The position numbers were made by a program, and so were the translations under genes. A DNA stretch of 64,000 nt, from positions 1 through 64,000 of the forward strand of contig CACXUY010000017.1 of NCBI GenBank assembly GCA_902770965.1, in the 5' to 3' direction. Shown here piece by piece: positions 51,820-60,835 of this stretch. The notes under the pieces were generated by a model that ran no database searches, was not told where the DNA came from, and saw only the letters and a list, made by a program, of their open reading frames with translations. Origin of the DNA: an uncultured Lachnospiraceae bacterium (GTDB lineage Bacteria; Bacillota; Clostridia; Lachnospirales; Lachnospiraceae). The stretch's first letter is position 1, and each line of letters starts with the position of its first letter.

Positions 51820-54696
51820 ATGTTCGGTAAGAGTTTTGTGATGGATGAAAAAAGCATGTCAATAATCGAGCAAATGGCCGATCACATGCCAGATGGTTTT
51901 TTCATATATAAAGCTGTCGAGGGTGAGAATCTGGTATATGCTAACAGGGCTGTTTGCCGCATTTTCGGATGTGACAGTATTGATGAGTTCAAGGAACTGA
52001 CGGGCTTTAGCTTAAAAGGCATGATCCATTCTGAAGATTATGAAAGGGTTGATTCCTCGATAAAGTCCCAAATGGAAGATAACCATTATGATATGGAATA
52101 TGTGGAGTATCGGATAGTCCGCAAGGACGGTGAGGTTCGTTGGGTAAATGATTACAGCCACTTTGTCCAGTCCGATGTCAATGAGGGGCTGTTTTACGCT
52201 TTTATGTCGGACATAACCGAAAAACGCAAAGAGAGCCAGCAGGCTGAATCCGACAAAGCACTTCGCACAGGAGTAATCGAAGCCCTTACGGCGGCGTATG
52301 ACTCTGTCTGGCTGATCAAAGATACTGTCACGGAGAAGTTTGAATTATTCCGTATTGATGAGGTAGTGTCGCACCTGATGCCTGCGAATATTGCCGTTAA
52401 GCTTGATAAGGTTTCCGATGCCCTTAAATTCTACTCCAGGCTTGTTTATGAAGAGGACAGGCAGAAGTTCCTGGAAGATGTGGATCTGGATAAAATTGTA
52501 CAGAATACTGAGAACAAGCTCATGTACTCCGTACCATTCCGCCGTGTTTTTGAGGACGGTATCCGTTACTACCGTCTTGAGTTTGTCAAGATGGAGCTGC
52601 CTGATGGGAAGACCGGTATCGTTGCCGGCTTCAAGGATGTAGACGACCTAACGCGTAAGGATCAGCGTATCCAGCATTCACTTGCGCTGCGCGCTGCTGT
52701 CATTGAGGCGCTCACCGCAAGCTATGATTCGGTCTGGCTCATCAACGATGTTATCACGGAGCATTTCGAGTTATACCGTATTGATAAGGTCATGGCACAT
52801 ATGCTTCCGGCAAATGCTGCCGTCAAGCTTGAGAGGTTTTCACAGGCACTGGAATTCTATTCAAGGCTGGTGTTCGAAGAAGATCGTGAGGAGTTTTTGA
52901 GGGCAGTTAAGACGGAAAACATCGTAAAGAATACGGAATATAAGAGGATTTATTCCATACCGTTCCGCCGTGTTTTCGAAGAGGGCATCCGTTACTACCG
53001 TCTTGAATTTGCCAAGCTGGAAATGCCTGATGGGAAGACCGGTATCGTTGCCGGTTTTAAGGACGTGGATGATGAGGTTCGCAAGGATCAACAGATACAG
53101 CAGACATTGAGGGAAGCCATAGATGCCGCAAACGCTTCAAATAAAGCTAAGAGCGAGTTCCTGTCAAGCATGAGCCACGATATAAGGACGCCCATGAATG
53201 GCATCATAGGCATGACCACCATAGCGGCTAACAACCTTGACGACCGCGAGAGGGTTGCGGACTGTCTGCGCAAGATAAAGGGTTCCTCTGACCACCTTCT
53301 TTCATTGATCAACGAAGTCCTGGATATGAACAAGATCGAATCCGGCAAGGTCGAGCTCGTCGAAGAGGATTTCAACCTGGCGGAACTCATAGATCAGATG
53401 CTGGTGATGACCAGACCTCAGATGCAGGCGCACGGGCACTCATTCAGGGTGAATATCGTGAATGTCGAGCATGAACATGTAGTGGGCGACAGCAGAAGGA
53501 TTCAGCAGATATTTGTCAATATTATGGGCAACGCTATCAAATACACACCCGATGGCGGAAAGATATCCCTCAGTGTCAAGGAAAGCCCGACGAAGGTGCC
53601 TGATTTCGGCCACTATCAGTTCATTTTCGAGGATAACGGCTATGGAATGACAGAAGAATTTCTTAAGCATATTTTTGAACCCTTCAGCAGGGCAAATGAC
53701 AAGCAGACCGCCGGTATCCAGGGTACGGGTCTCGGAATGGCGATCACCAGGAACATCGTTCAGATGATGGGCGGTGACATTTCCGTGGAAAGCATATATG
53801 GAGAGGGATCGAAATTCACGGTCAACATTTATCTGAAGCTTCAAGGGGAGGATAAGATCGATTACGGTGCGTTCGCTGACCTCCGCGTTCTGGTTGCCGA
53901 TGACGATCCGGTCTGCTGCGAATCAACCTGCGAGATCCTTAATGATATGGGAATGAACAGTGAGTGGGTGCTTTCGGGCAAAGCCGCCGTGGACAGGACC
54001 AAGACAAGAAAAGAGCAGGGGAGGGATTTCTTCGCTGTCATCATCGATTGGAAGCTGCCGGATCAGAACGGGATCGAGATCACGCGGAAGATTCGCGAGC
54101 TTGTCGGGAAGGAAGTGCCTATCGTTATAGTATCCGCCTATGATTGGACAGATGTAGAATTGGAAGCCAGAGAAGCCGGGGCAAATGCTTTCATCAGCAA
54201 GCCTTTGTTCCGGACTAAGCTTGCGAAGCTGTTCCAAGGCTTGGTCAGCAATCAATCCGATGATGGTGACTATGATGAGCCTCTTAAGACGCTTGAGGAG
54301 ATGGATCTTCACGGATTTAAAGTGCTGTTGGCAGAAGATCAGGAGATCAACGCCGAGATCGCGACCGATTTCCTTGAGATGACCGGTCTGGAGGTAGACT
54401 GGGCGAAGGACGGGGTGCAGGCAGTCGGCAAGATGGCGACCGCGCCGGACAATTACTACGCTATGATCTTTATGGATATCCAGATGCCTAACATGAACGG
54501 GATAGAAGCCACGAAGGCGATAAGGGCTATGGATCGAGTCTATACCAAGGAAGTGCCTATCGTAGCGATGACGGCCAATGCTTTTACAGATGACGTGATC
54601 AACTGCAAGCAGGCAGGGATGAATGAGCATATCACAAAACCTATCGATATAGAAGTACTTGCTCAGGTGCTTGACACATACATACAGAAAAAATGA
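51820..54696 (+). CDS. Soluble hybrid histidine kinase with PAS, duplicated sensor module and two receivers
   Basis: A 958-residue kinase without transmembrane helices, so it senses a cytoplasmic cue. A PAS domain lies at about 10-140 (MPDGFFIYKAVEGENLVYAN). Two similar modules follow at about 150-285 and 295-430: both contain EALTAxYDSVWLI, then a PFRRVFE, IRYYRLEF and PDGKTGIVAGFKDVDD. HisKA carries H453 in SSMSHDIRTP; the ATPase has NIMGNAIKYTPDGG and GTGLGMAI. Receiver 1 has Asp near 743 (VIIDWKLPDQNG), receiver 2 near 886 (FMDIQMPNMNG). There is no HPt or output domain. The start has GGGAGGATTCC upstream. It ends at a strong terminator, so it is monocistronic. Confidence 0.92.
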   Translation: MFGKSFVMDEKSMSIIEQMADHMPDGFFIYKAVEGENLVYANRAVCRIFGCDSIDEFKELTGFSLKGMIHSEDYERVDSSIKSQMEDNHYDMEYVEYRIVRKDGEVRWVNDYSHFVQSDVNEGLFYAFMSDITEKRKESQQAESDKALRTGVIEALTAAYDSVWLIKDTVTEKFELFRIDEVVSHLMPANIAVKLDKVSDALKFYSRLVYEEDRQKFLEDVDLDKIVQNTENKLMYSVPFRRVFEDGIRYYRLEFVKMELPDGKTGIVAGFKDVDDLTRKDQRIQHSLALRAAVIEALTASYDSVWLINDVITEHFELYRIDKVMAHMLPANAAVKLERFSQALEFYSRLVFEEDREEFLRAVKTENIVKNTEYKRIYSIPFRRVFEEGIRYYRLEFAKLEMPDGKTGIVAGFKDVDDEVRKDQQIQQTLREAIDAANASNKAKSEFLSSMSHDIRTPMNGIIGMTTIAANNLDDRERVADCLRKIKGSSDHLLSLINEVLDMNKIESGKVELVEEDFNLAELIDQMLVMTRPQMQAHGHSFRVNIVNVEHEHVVGDSRRIQQIFVNIMGNAIKYTPDGGKISLSVKESPTKVPDFGHYQFIFEDNGYGMTEEFLKHIFEPFSRANDKQTAGIQGTGLGMAITRNIVQMMGGDISVESIYGEGSKFTVNIYLKLQGEDKIDYGAFADLRVLVADDDPVCCESTCEILNDMGMNSEWVLSGKAAVDRTKTRKEQGRDFFAVIIDWKLPDQNGIEITRKIRELVGKEVPIVIVSAYDWTDVELEAREAGANAFISKPLFRTKLAKLFQGLVSNQSDDGDYDEPLKTLEEMDLHGFKVLLAEDQEINAEIATDFLEMTGLEVDWAKDGVQAVGKMATAPDNYYAMIFMDIQMPNMNGIEATKAIRAMDRVYTKEVPIVAMTANAFTDDVINCKQAGMNEHITKPIDIEVLAQVLDTYIQKK

Positions 54697-54703
54697 TATT
54701 CAT

Positions 54704-54750
54704 GAGCCAGTGGAGACAGGCTGTGAGTCCTGTGCTCCATTGGCTCTTTA
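54704..54750 (+). terminator. Terminator after the soluble hybrid kinase
   Basis: GAGCCAGTGGAGACAGG pairs, with two mismatches, with CCTGTGCTCCATTGGCTC across a short loop and is followed by TTTATG. Confidence 0.75.
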
Positions 54751-54816
54751 TGTTATATCGTTTACTGATTTTTCATCGTTATATCTCCTAAGCTCTATAG
54801 CATAATTGTTGGTAAA

Positions 54817-54885
54817 TATTCAGTATCCCAGACTCGGGATGCTGCGCATCCCTCGTTGTGGGCTGCCAGAGGCGCCGAATAATTA
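54817..54885 (+). repeat. Partial copy of the 160-bp repeat
   Basis: TATTCAGTATCCCAGACTCG through the GGGATGctgcGCATCCC hairpin to CCAGAGGCGC, then directly the terminal GAATAATTAC. The central half is deleted while both ends remain. Confidence 0.85.
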
Positions 54886-54956
54886 CTAATTGCTTTGCAA
54901 ATAGTAGATCGATGTAGATATATTATGGGGCATATGATATCATAAAAGAAATGTGA

Positions 54957-55115
54957 TTATTCAGCACTCTAAGAGGCGGGATTCAGCCTATCCTCGTTGC
55001 GGGGGCGGTCAGAGGCGCTAAGAGCCTTGTCCGCTCCATGATAACAGCTTAATAATACGTCCGAGGTGCAAAGTACTTTGTCCTGCGTTTTAACAGTTAT
55101 CCTTTGTGCTGAATT
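54957..55115 (+). repeat. 160-bp structured intergenic repeat, full copy 5 (diverged)
   Basis: ATTATTCAGCACTCTAAGAG ... CAGTTATCCTTTGTGCTGAA. The most diverged full-length copy. It ends about 30 bp upstream of the glucosidase start. Confidence 0.85.
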
Positions 55116-55145
55116 AATAATTTATGTAATCATTAAGGAGCGCGT

Positions 55146-56733
55146 ATGAGCATTGAGAAGAAATGGTGGCATGGACTTGTGGCATATCAGATATATCCGA
55201 AGAGCTTTTGTGACAGCAATGGGGACGGCATAGGTGATCTGCCCGGTATCATAAGCCGCCTTGACTATCTCAAGGAATTAGGGGTAGATATTATCTGGCT
55301 TTCTCCTATCTATGTATCCCCTTTGGCGGATCAGGGCTACGACATAGCTGATTACAGGCAGATCGACCCGCGCTTTGGAACCATGGAGGATATGGACAGA
55401 CTCTTAGATGAGGCACATAAGAGGGGACTTTATATACTCATGGATCTGGTGGTGAACCATTGCTCGGATGAACATGAGTGGTTCCGCAAGGCCTGCGCGG
55501 ATCCTGACGGCCGTTATGGTAAATATTTCTATATAGCGGATGTTAAAGAGGGTGAACCGATGCCTTGCAACTGGCGGTCGTACTTTGGCGGTCCTGTTTG
55601 GGAGAAGCTTCCGGGTCACGATGACAAATACTACCTTCATGTATTTCATAAGAAGCAGCCTGACCTGAACTGGGAGAATCCGGAGCTTAGGGAAGAGATC
55701 TATGACATGATAAACTGGTGGCTCGACAAGGGGCTTGACGGTTTCCGTCTGGACGCGATCATAAATATTAAAAAATCCCTGCCCTTCCGTGACTATCCGG
55801 CAGACAGGGACGATGGTTTTCACAGTCGGTGAGGTGTTCAATGAGAAGCCGGAGGAGCTGCCTGATTTCATAGGCAAAAACGGATATTTCAGCTCGATGT
55901 ATGATTTTTCTGAAACTGTCTTCGGACAGAGCCAGAACGGTTGGCATGAAAACCTGGATATCACGCCTGACGACTACAAGAGATGTGTCTTTGATACCCA
56001 GGCGAAGATAGCGGATATAGGCTTTATCAGCAATATCATCGAGAACCATGACGAGCCACGCGGAGCCAGCAGATATATACCTGAGGGCGACCAGAGTCCG
56101 ACGAGTAAAAAATGCCTTGCGACAGCTTATTTCCTCACAAAAGGACTTCCTTGGATTTATCAGGGCCAGGAAATAGGCATGGAGAACATAAAAATCAGTT
56201 CTATTGATGAGGTCGATGACATCAGTTCGATCGATTCTTATAAAGTGTCGCTGGCGGCGGGAGTGTCTCCGGCAGACGCGCTTCACATGATCGAGAAATA
56301 TGGGCGTGACAATGCCCGGACTCCTTTTCAGTGGGATGACAGCGAAAACGCCGGATTTACGACGGGGACACCGTGGCTGAGGGTCAATCCAGATTATAAG
56401 TGGCTGAATCTGAAAAAACAAAAGGATGATCCTGACTCGGTTTTCAATTATTATAAAAAGCTTACGGCACTTCGGAAGGATGAAAGATATAAGGAGACGG
56501 TCGTTTACGGCGAGCTGACACCTTATTGCCAGAAAGAGCATAATCTGATGGCATATTTCAGAAAAACAGATGCCCAGACCCTGCTGATACTCGCGAATTT
56601 CCAGAACGAAGAACGCAGCGTGGAGCTTCCAGGCAGGGTATCAAATGTTGTCTTGAATAACCTTGCGGACATAGACATGACAGAGAAAGAAGTCATCCTT
56701 CGAGGTTATCAGGCAGTCGTGCTTGAGCTGTAA
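55146..56733 (+). pseudogene. GH13 alpha-glucosidase (oligo-1,6-glucosidase type), disrupted by an internal deletion
   Basis: A cytosolic glycoside hydrolase that would release glucose from isomaltose-type or short alpha-glucans. The first frame (55146-55832) has the family opening WWHGLVAYQIYPKSFCDSNG, conserved region I (DLVVNHCS) and region II (GFRLDAI, nucleophile Asp). It then falls out of frame after YPADRDDG. The second frame resumes at about 55815 with FTVGEVFNEK (region III, acid/base Glu) and continues with IENHDEPR (region IV, Asp) to 56733. About 30 residues normally present between DDG and FTVGEV are missing, so an out-of-frame deletion near 55812-55820 is inferred. The start has AAGGAGCGCG upstream. 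Confidence 0.9.
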
Positions 56734-56742
56734 GGATATCGG

Positions 56743-59151
56743 TCAGCGTCTTGCGAGCACCTTGCGCACCTCATTTTTCAATTGTTCTATATCGACAGGC
56801 TTGGCCAGATGCGCGTCCATTCCTGCGGCGAGGCAACGCTTCATGTCTTCTTCAAATGCATTGGCTGTCAATGCGATGATGGGTATGCGTTTCGCGTCAG
56901 GCCTGTCTAATTTTCTGATCTCCCTGGTTGCGGTCAAGCCGTCCATGACAGGCATGCGCATATCCATAAGGATCAAGTCAAAGTGCCCGACATCGCTCTG
57001 TGCATACATGTCCACAGCAAGCTTGCCGTTTTTTGCCCACTCGGATGTGATTCCTTCCATCTCCAGAAGATCTGTCAGTATCTCCGCGTTTAGTTCGACA
57101 TCTTCAGTGATTAGCACATGGAGTCCGTCGAGGGAGACTTCCTCTTCAAGCTGTTTTGCCAAGTCAGCTGTGGTCTCATCTGTAAAGACATGGTGCGCGA
57201 CCTGAAGCGGTACATCGACGATAAAGGTCGTACCCAATCGCTTCTTGCTCTTAACGACTATCATGCCGCCCATGAGGTCAACCATATTTTTTGTGAGCGC
57301 CATGCCGAGACCGCTTCCGCCGTACCGGTTAGTGGAGGTATCGTCCTCCTGGGCGAAAGGCTCGAAAAGATGTGGCACGAAGGCTTCGTCCATGCCTATA
57401 CCGGTGTCTTTCATGGTAAAGCGAAGTACGCGGCGATCACTCTCAACCTTATTTAAACTGCCTTCATTCTCAGAATTATTGTTCTCAACGGCGTCAGACC
57501 CATAGAAGCAACCGTCATTGACAGAGCTGCTTTTGCCGTCGATGGTGTCTTTATCCCTATTACAGCTAAAATCAATCTGCTCAACGGTAAATGTTACAGT
57601 TCCGGGCGGATCGGTGAATTTGACCGCGTTGCCCAGGATGTTTATGATTATCTGCCTGAGCCTCAGATCATCCCCTATGAAATACTCCTCAGCGCATCCG
57701 TCCAGTTGGTTCACATAAGTCAAGCCCTTGTCTTTGCACTGACCGTTTATGATCGTATTGATCTGTTTTGTCATATCGTGCAATGAAAATTCTTCCGACT
57801 TAAGCACCATGCGGCCCGACTCGATGCGGCTCATGTCCAAAATATCGTTGATGAGGGACAGCAGATGATGGGCGCTGGATCCGATCTTTTCCAGTTCATC
57901 GCGAGTGGCAGGAGAGATGCTCGGGTCACGCAGGGCAATGTTGTTCAACCCGATGATGGCGTTCATGGGCGTGCGGATTTCATGGCTCATCGAACTTAAG
58001 AAGGCGGTCTTGGCCGCATTTGCTTCCTCGGCTTTTGTAAGGGCTTCGGCGAGAGCGTGTTTCTGTTTGAGCTCTTCGCGTGTCTCGCGGTCAATGTTCG
58101 AGAAGCCAAGGCCTATCGAGCGGATTTTGCCGGCGCTTCCATCCATTTCATAGACAGTACTGATGCTGGCTATGCTGATCATCTCATACTGCTCCATGCC
58201 GTCTTTGTTTACCAGATAACGATGAGTGATCATGGGTTCATTGGCGAGACCAGAGCGAATATTAACGGGTTGGATAAAGCTGATAAACGCGTCCCTGTCA
58301 GTTTCACAGACGAATTGGCGTGCGTATTTTACGAATCCGTCATAGAAGGAGAATACTTTGTTCTCCCACATGTACCTTGACAGCTTAGCAGCTGCCTGAA
58401 CACAGGTGCATTCGTCCTTGTCCAGGTCGACATAGTACAGGCTTTTATAATCCGCGGCCATGGCAGTGATCATTCCATGAAGGATCTCACGATTCTGGTC
58501 ATCAAGATATATCAAAACGATAGAGACGGCAGCGCTTGTCCATGTACCGGGCATTCCGGTAAAGAACATGCTGGGGACAGATCCGACGACAGTGACTATA
58601 TAGAATTTAAAAAGATGCAGAACATCTCGGTGTGATGCCCGATTATCACGCCTGTTTATCAAACGGAAGATGATATGTAATAATGATATCAAGATCATCC
58701 CGTAAGCGCCTATTGACTGAAGCCAGAACAATGGTCCTCTCACATATACATTGTCAGGTGATATGCTGAAAATCCACCCCGTCCAGAGGGAAATAAGGTT
58801 GAGGACGGTGAATATTATCCCGGGTATCATTACGATGGTTTTTAACCTGGCAGTGATCCTGAAGCCCATGGTTTCAAGCACGTAGAGGTACCAGGTACAG
58901 CCAAGACATACACCGATAGCAAGATAAAATGCGTTGATTATACCGTTCAAGGGTATTGAGCCTGGAAATATACGTCCTTCTACAAGCGTCCATGAAATGT
59001 CAAGTATAAGCTGGACGATAATGCCGTAAGCTGTAGTCCTCAGCAGAATACGGCTCATCTGTTGATTGACATTCTTCCGGCTTTGGTAGACTATAGTGCA
59101 GAGAAGCACCAGGCACAGAGCATTAAGCTCTATATGAATTGCGGTTGACAT
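56743..59151 (-). CDS. Membrane hybrid histidine kinase with one receiver
   Basis: An 802-residue kinase. About seven transmembrane helices cover 1-215 (LCLVLLCTIVYQ, then GIIVQLILDISW and further segments), resembling seven-helix sensor modules of Firmicutes. A PAS-like region lies at about 225-355. HisKA carries H390 in SSMSHEIRTP. The ATPase domain has NILGNAVKFTDPPG, DTGIGM and GSGLGMALTKN, with an acidic Asn/Ser-rich insert of about 45 residues between the N- and G1-boxes. The receiver at about 675-800 has Asp near 727 in LMDMRMPVMDG. It is convergent with the glucosidase pseudogene, 9 bp apart. No response regulator is adjacent. Confidence 0.92.
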   Translation of the reverse strand: MSTAIHIELNALCLVLLCTIVYQSRKNVNQQMSRILLRTTAYGIIVQLILDISWTLVEGRIFPGSIPLNGIINAFYLAIGVCLGCTWYLYVLETMGFRITARLKTIVMIPGIIFTVLNLISLWTGWIFSISPDNVYVRGPLFWLQSIGAYGMILISLLHIIFRLINRRDNRASHRDVLHLFKFYIVTVVGSVPSMFFTGMPGTWTSAAVSIVLIYLDDQNREILHGMITAMAADYKSLYYVDLDKDECTCVQAAAKLSRYMWENKVFSFYDGFVKYARQFVCETDRDAFISFIQPVNIRSGLANEPMITHRYLVNKDGMEQYEMISIASISTVYEMDGSAGKIRSIGLGFSNIDRETREELKQKHALAEALTKAEEANAAKTAFLSSMSHEIRTPMNAIIGLNNIALRDPSISPATRDELEKIGSSAHHLLSLINDILDMSRIESGRMVLKSEEFSLHDMTKQINTIINGQCKDKGLTYVNQLDGCAEEYFIGDDLRLRQIIINILGNAVKFTDPPGTVTFTVEQIDFSCNRDKDTIDGKSSSVNDGCFYGSDAVENNNSENEGSLNKVESDRRVLRFTMKDTGIGMDEAFVPHLFEPFAQEDDTSTNRYGGSGLGMALTKNMVDLMGGMIVVKSKKRLGTTFIVDVPLQVAHHVFTDETTADLAKQLEEEVSLDGLHVLITEDVELNAEILTDLLEMEGITSEWAKNGKLAVDMYAQSDVGHFDLILMDMRMPVMDGLTATREIRKLDRPDAKRIPIIALTANAFEEDMKRCLAAGMDAHLAKPVDIEQLKNEVRKVLARR

Positions 59152-59670
59152 TTATTTTCGTTCCTTTGTATTTTTCTGATATTGCCTTTATTGCATGTTT
59201 AAGCAACATATACCATAATGTATGTCTTATTGTGTATAAACAAATTATTCAGAGGATGTTCATACTCATGTATGTCCTATCGGTCAAAACAGGCGCAAAA
59301 CGATGTCAGAAATAATGCGCAGGATCAATGATCAGAGATGTTTGTGAAGCTATTATTATAGGCTAATATGCAATGATAATGAACACAGAACAGAAAAAGA
59401 TACTCCCGCCACGCTAACCGGTATTCGCACTTTCCGCCCGCTGCGCGGGCTCGTGCTCATACCGGTTGTCCTTCGGAATGGTTACCGTCCGGCTGAAAGC
59501 AAGCTTTCGCCTGACGGCAACCATTCCTCAGGGACTTATATGGTAATTTATTGTATCATGTCATTTTCTACTTGTAAAGGCATAGGAAGGCATGGTCTTG
59601 AACTGTTAATGTCTTTTCCGGCTGTTCTCTGACTGTAATTTCTTTGATAAAGCAGTATCTGATGAGAAAG
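59152..59670. other. Gene-free region with GC-rich inverted repeats
   Basis: The left part (59152-59400) is AT-rich and probably holds the kinase promoter. At 59407-59530 lie two nested inverted repeats: AACCGGTAT ... ATACCGGTT around CCCGCTGCGCGGG, and GAATGGTTACCGTC ... GACGGCAACCATTC around AAAGCAAGCTTT. The first shares CCCGCCACGCTAACCGG and CGCACTTTCCG with 63401-63430. No ORF is convincing. Confidence 0.5.
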
Positions 59671-59675
59671 AAAAA

Positions 59676-59694
59676 CCGCCGCTTACCGCGGCGG
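59676..59694 (-). terminator. Terminator of the PepSY operon
   Basis: On the minus strand CCGCCGC, loop of five, GCGGCGG followed by TTTTTC, just after the PepSY protein gene. Confidence 0.8.
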
Positions 59695-59733
59695 CGTCTT
59701 AAGCATATGCTGAATAATTACAATTATTGCACA

Positions 59734-60636
59734 TTAATCGTTATCGATCTCGTATTCCAGGATAGTACCGGAATACGCGTCTATTTCGTAATCATACTCA
59801 ATACTGCCTATATAGAATTCGATCTCATAAACCACCTCTCCATCGTCATCATCAAGCTTGACTTTTGAGAAGGACACGGATGATGAGGATTTTCCCGCAT
59901 GGTTCAGGGCGATTTCCTTTGCCCTGTCAATTCCGATAAAGCCGGAGCCTTCGCCGTTTTTTTGCGGATTCAGGAAAGCTTCCGCAGGTTCGTCCGCGGG
60001 ACCGAGGTCAATGACAGGGGCGTCAGGAACGTCAGCCGATGGTTCACTCAAAGGAGAGATGTCAGCATCAGATGGCACTTCAGGGATTGCTGGGGCGGCA
60101 TCATCATAAGCCGTGTCGGCATCGTCAGATGGCACTTCAGGGACTGCAGCGGAGGCATCATCATAAGCCGTGTCGGCATCGTCAAATGGTGCTTCAGGGA
60201 CTGCGGCGGCGGCATCGTCATTAGCTGTGTCGGCTGCATCCGGTATGGTGACAGCTGAAGCATCAGTGGTCGGAATGACCTCGGCATCCTTATTCGTGTT
60301 ATTCTGGTTAAGTATTTTGACATTCTTCTTGATCACAGTGCCATCGGATGCCTGAATCCAATAGTCGTACTTAGTTTCGTCTGATATGAAATCCACTTCA
60401 TAGATGAACCTGCCGTTTTCAAACTCAAACTCAGACTGTACATTTCTCGCTGAAACAGGATCTACACCGGCATCGGCAAAAGCAAACAGCGAGGCTTTGT
60501 CCGCGCCTATTGATGTGTTTTCGGCAACAGAAGTTACGGCAAACACAGATGCAGTTCCGATAAAAGCGAGAATTGCCAGCGCGCAGATGGTGATTATCGC
60601 CGCCTTTTTCGGTGTATAAAAGAATCTCTTGATCAT
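59734..60636 (-). CDS. Membrane-anchored protein with two PepSY domains and a repeated acidic linker
   Basis: A 300-residue protein. ATG 60636 (MIKRFFYTPKKAA) is chosen because AAAGGAG lies upstream. A single hydrophobic segment (IITICALAILAFIGTASVFA, about 14-33) exports or anchors it. A first PepSY-like domain lies at about 45-110 (EFENGRFIYEVDFISDETKY) and a second at about 235-300 (GFIGIDRAKEIALNHAG, then VVYEIEFYIGSIEYDYEID). Between them is an Ala/Asp/Pro-rich linker with 19-residue repeats of the form DDADTAYDDASAAVPEVPS, encoded by a 57-bp tandem repeat at about 60055-60225. PepSY domains often inhibit peptidases or modulate sensor kinases; it lies directly downstream of a two-component pair. 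Confidence 0.87.
   Translation of the reverse strand: MIKRFFYTPKKAAIITICALAILAFIGTASVFAVTSVAENTSIGADKASLFAFADAGVDPVSARNVQSEFEFENGRFIYEVDFISDETKYDYWIQASDGTVIKKNVKILNQNNTNKDAEVIPTTDASAVTIPDAADTANDDAAAAVPEAPFDDADTAYDDASAAVPEVPSDDADTAYDDAAPAIPEVPSDADISPLSEPSADVPDAPVIDLGPADEPAEAFLNPQKNGEGSGFIGIDRAKEIALNHAGKSSSSVSFSKVKLDDDDGEVVYEIEFYIGSIEYDYEIDAYSGTILEYEIDND
60055..60225. repeat. 57-bp tandem repeat inside the PepSY gene
   Basis: About three in-frame units (19 codons each) encode the acidic Pro/Ala linker. Units differ by few substitutions, so the number of copies is likely variable between strains. Confidence 0.85.
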
Positions 60637-60768
60637 AGCCTGATTCTCCTTTCGCATGTCGAATCATCAATTATAGCTTCATCCAATATGAGTGCTGCTT
60701 GTGTGATATGTTTCTGTGATTCCATCCTAACCATGAAAGATTAAACCATGATTAATGAATATGCGTGA

Positions 60769-60822
60769 TTATTCAGCACAACGATGGATGCGCAGCGTCT
60801 CGAGCATGGAGTACTGAATAGT
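60769..60822 (-). repeat. Decayed short copy of the intergenic repeat
   Basis: GATTATTCAGCACAACGATG ... GTACTGAATAG: ends of the 160-bp repeat with a GGATGCGCAGCGTC remnant, between the kinase and PepSY genes. Confidence 0.65.
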
Positions 60823-60835
60823 TTCGAAAATTATT

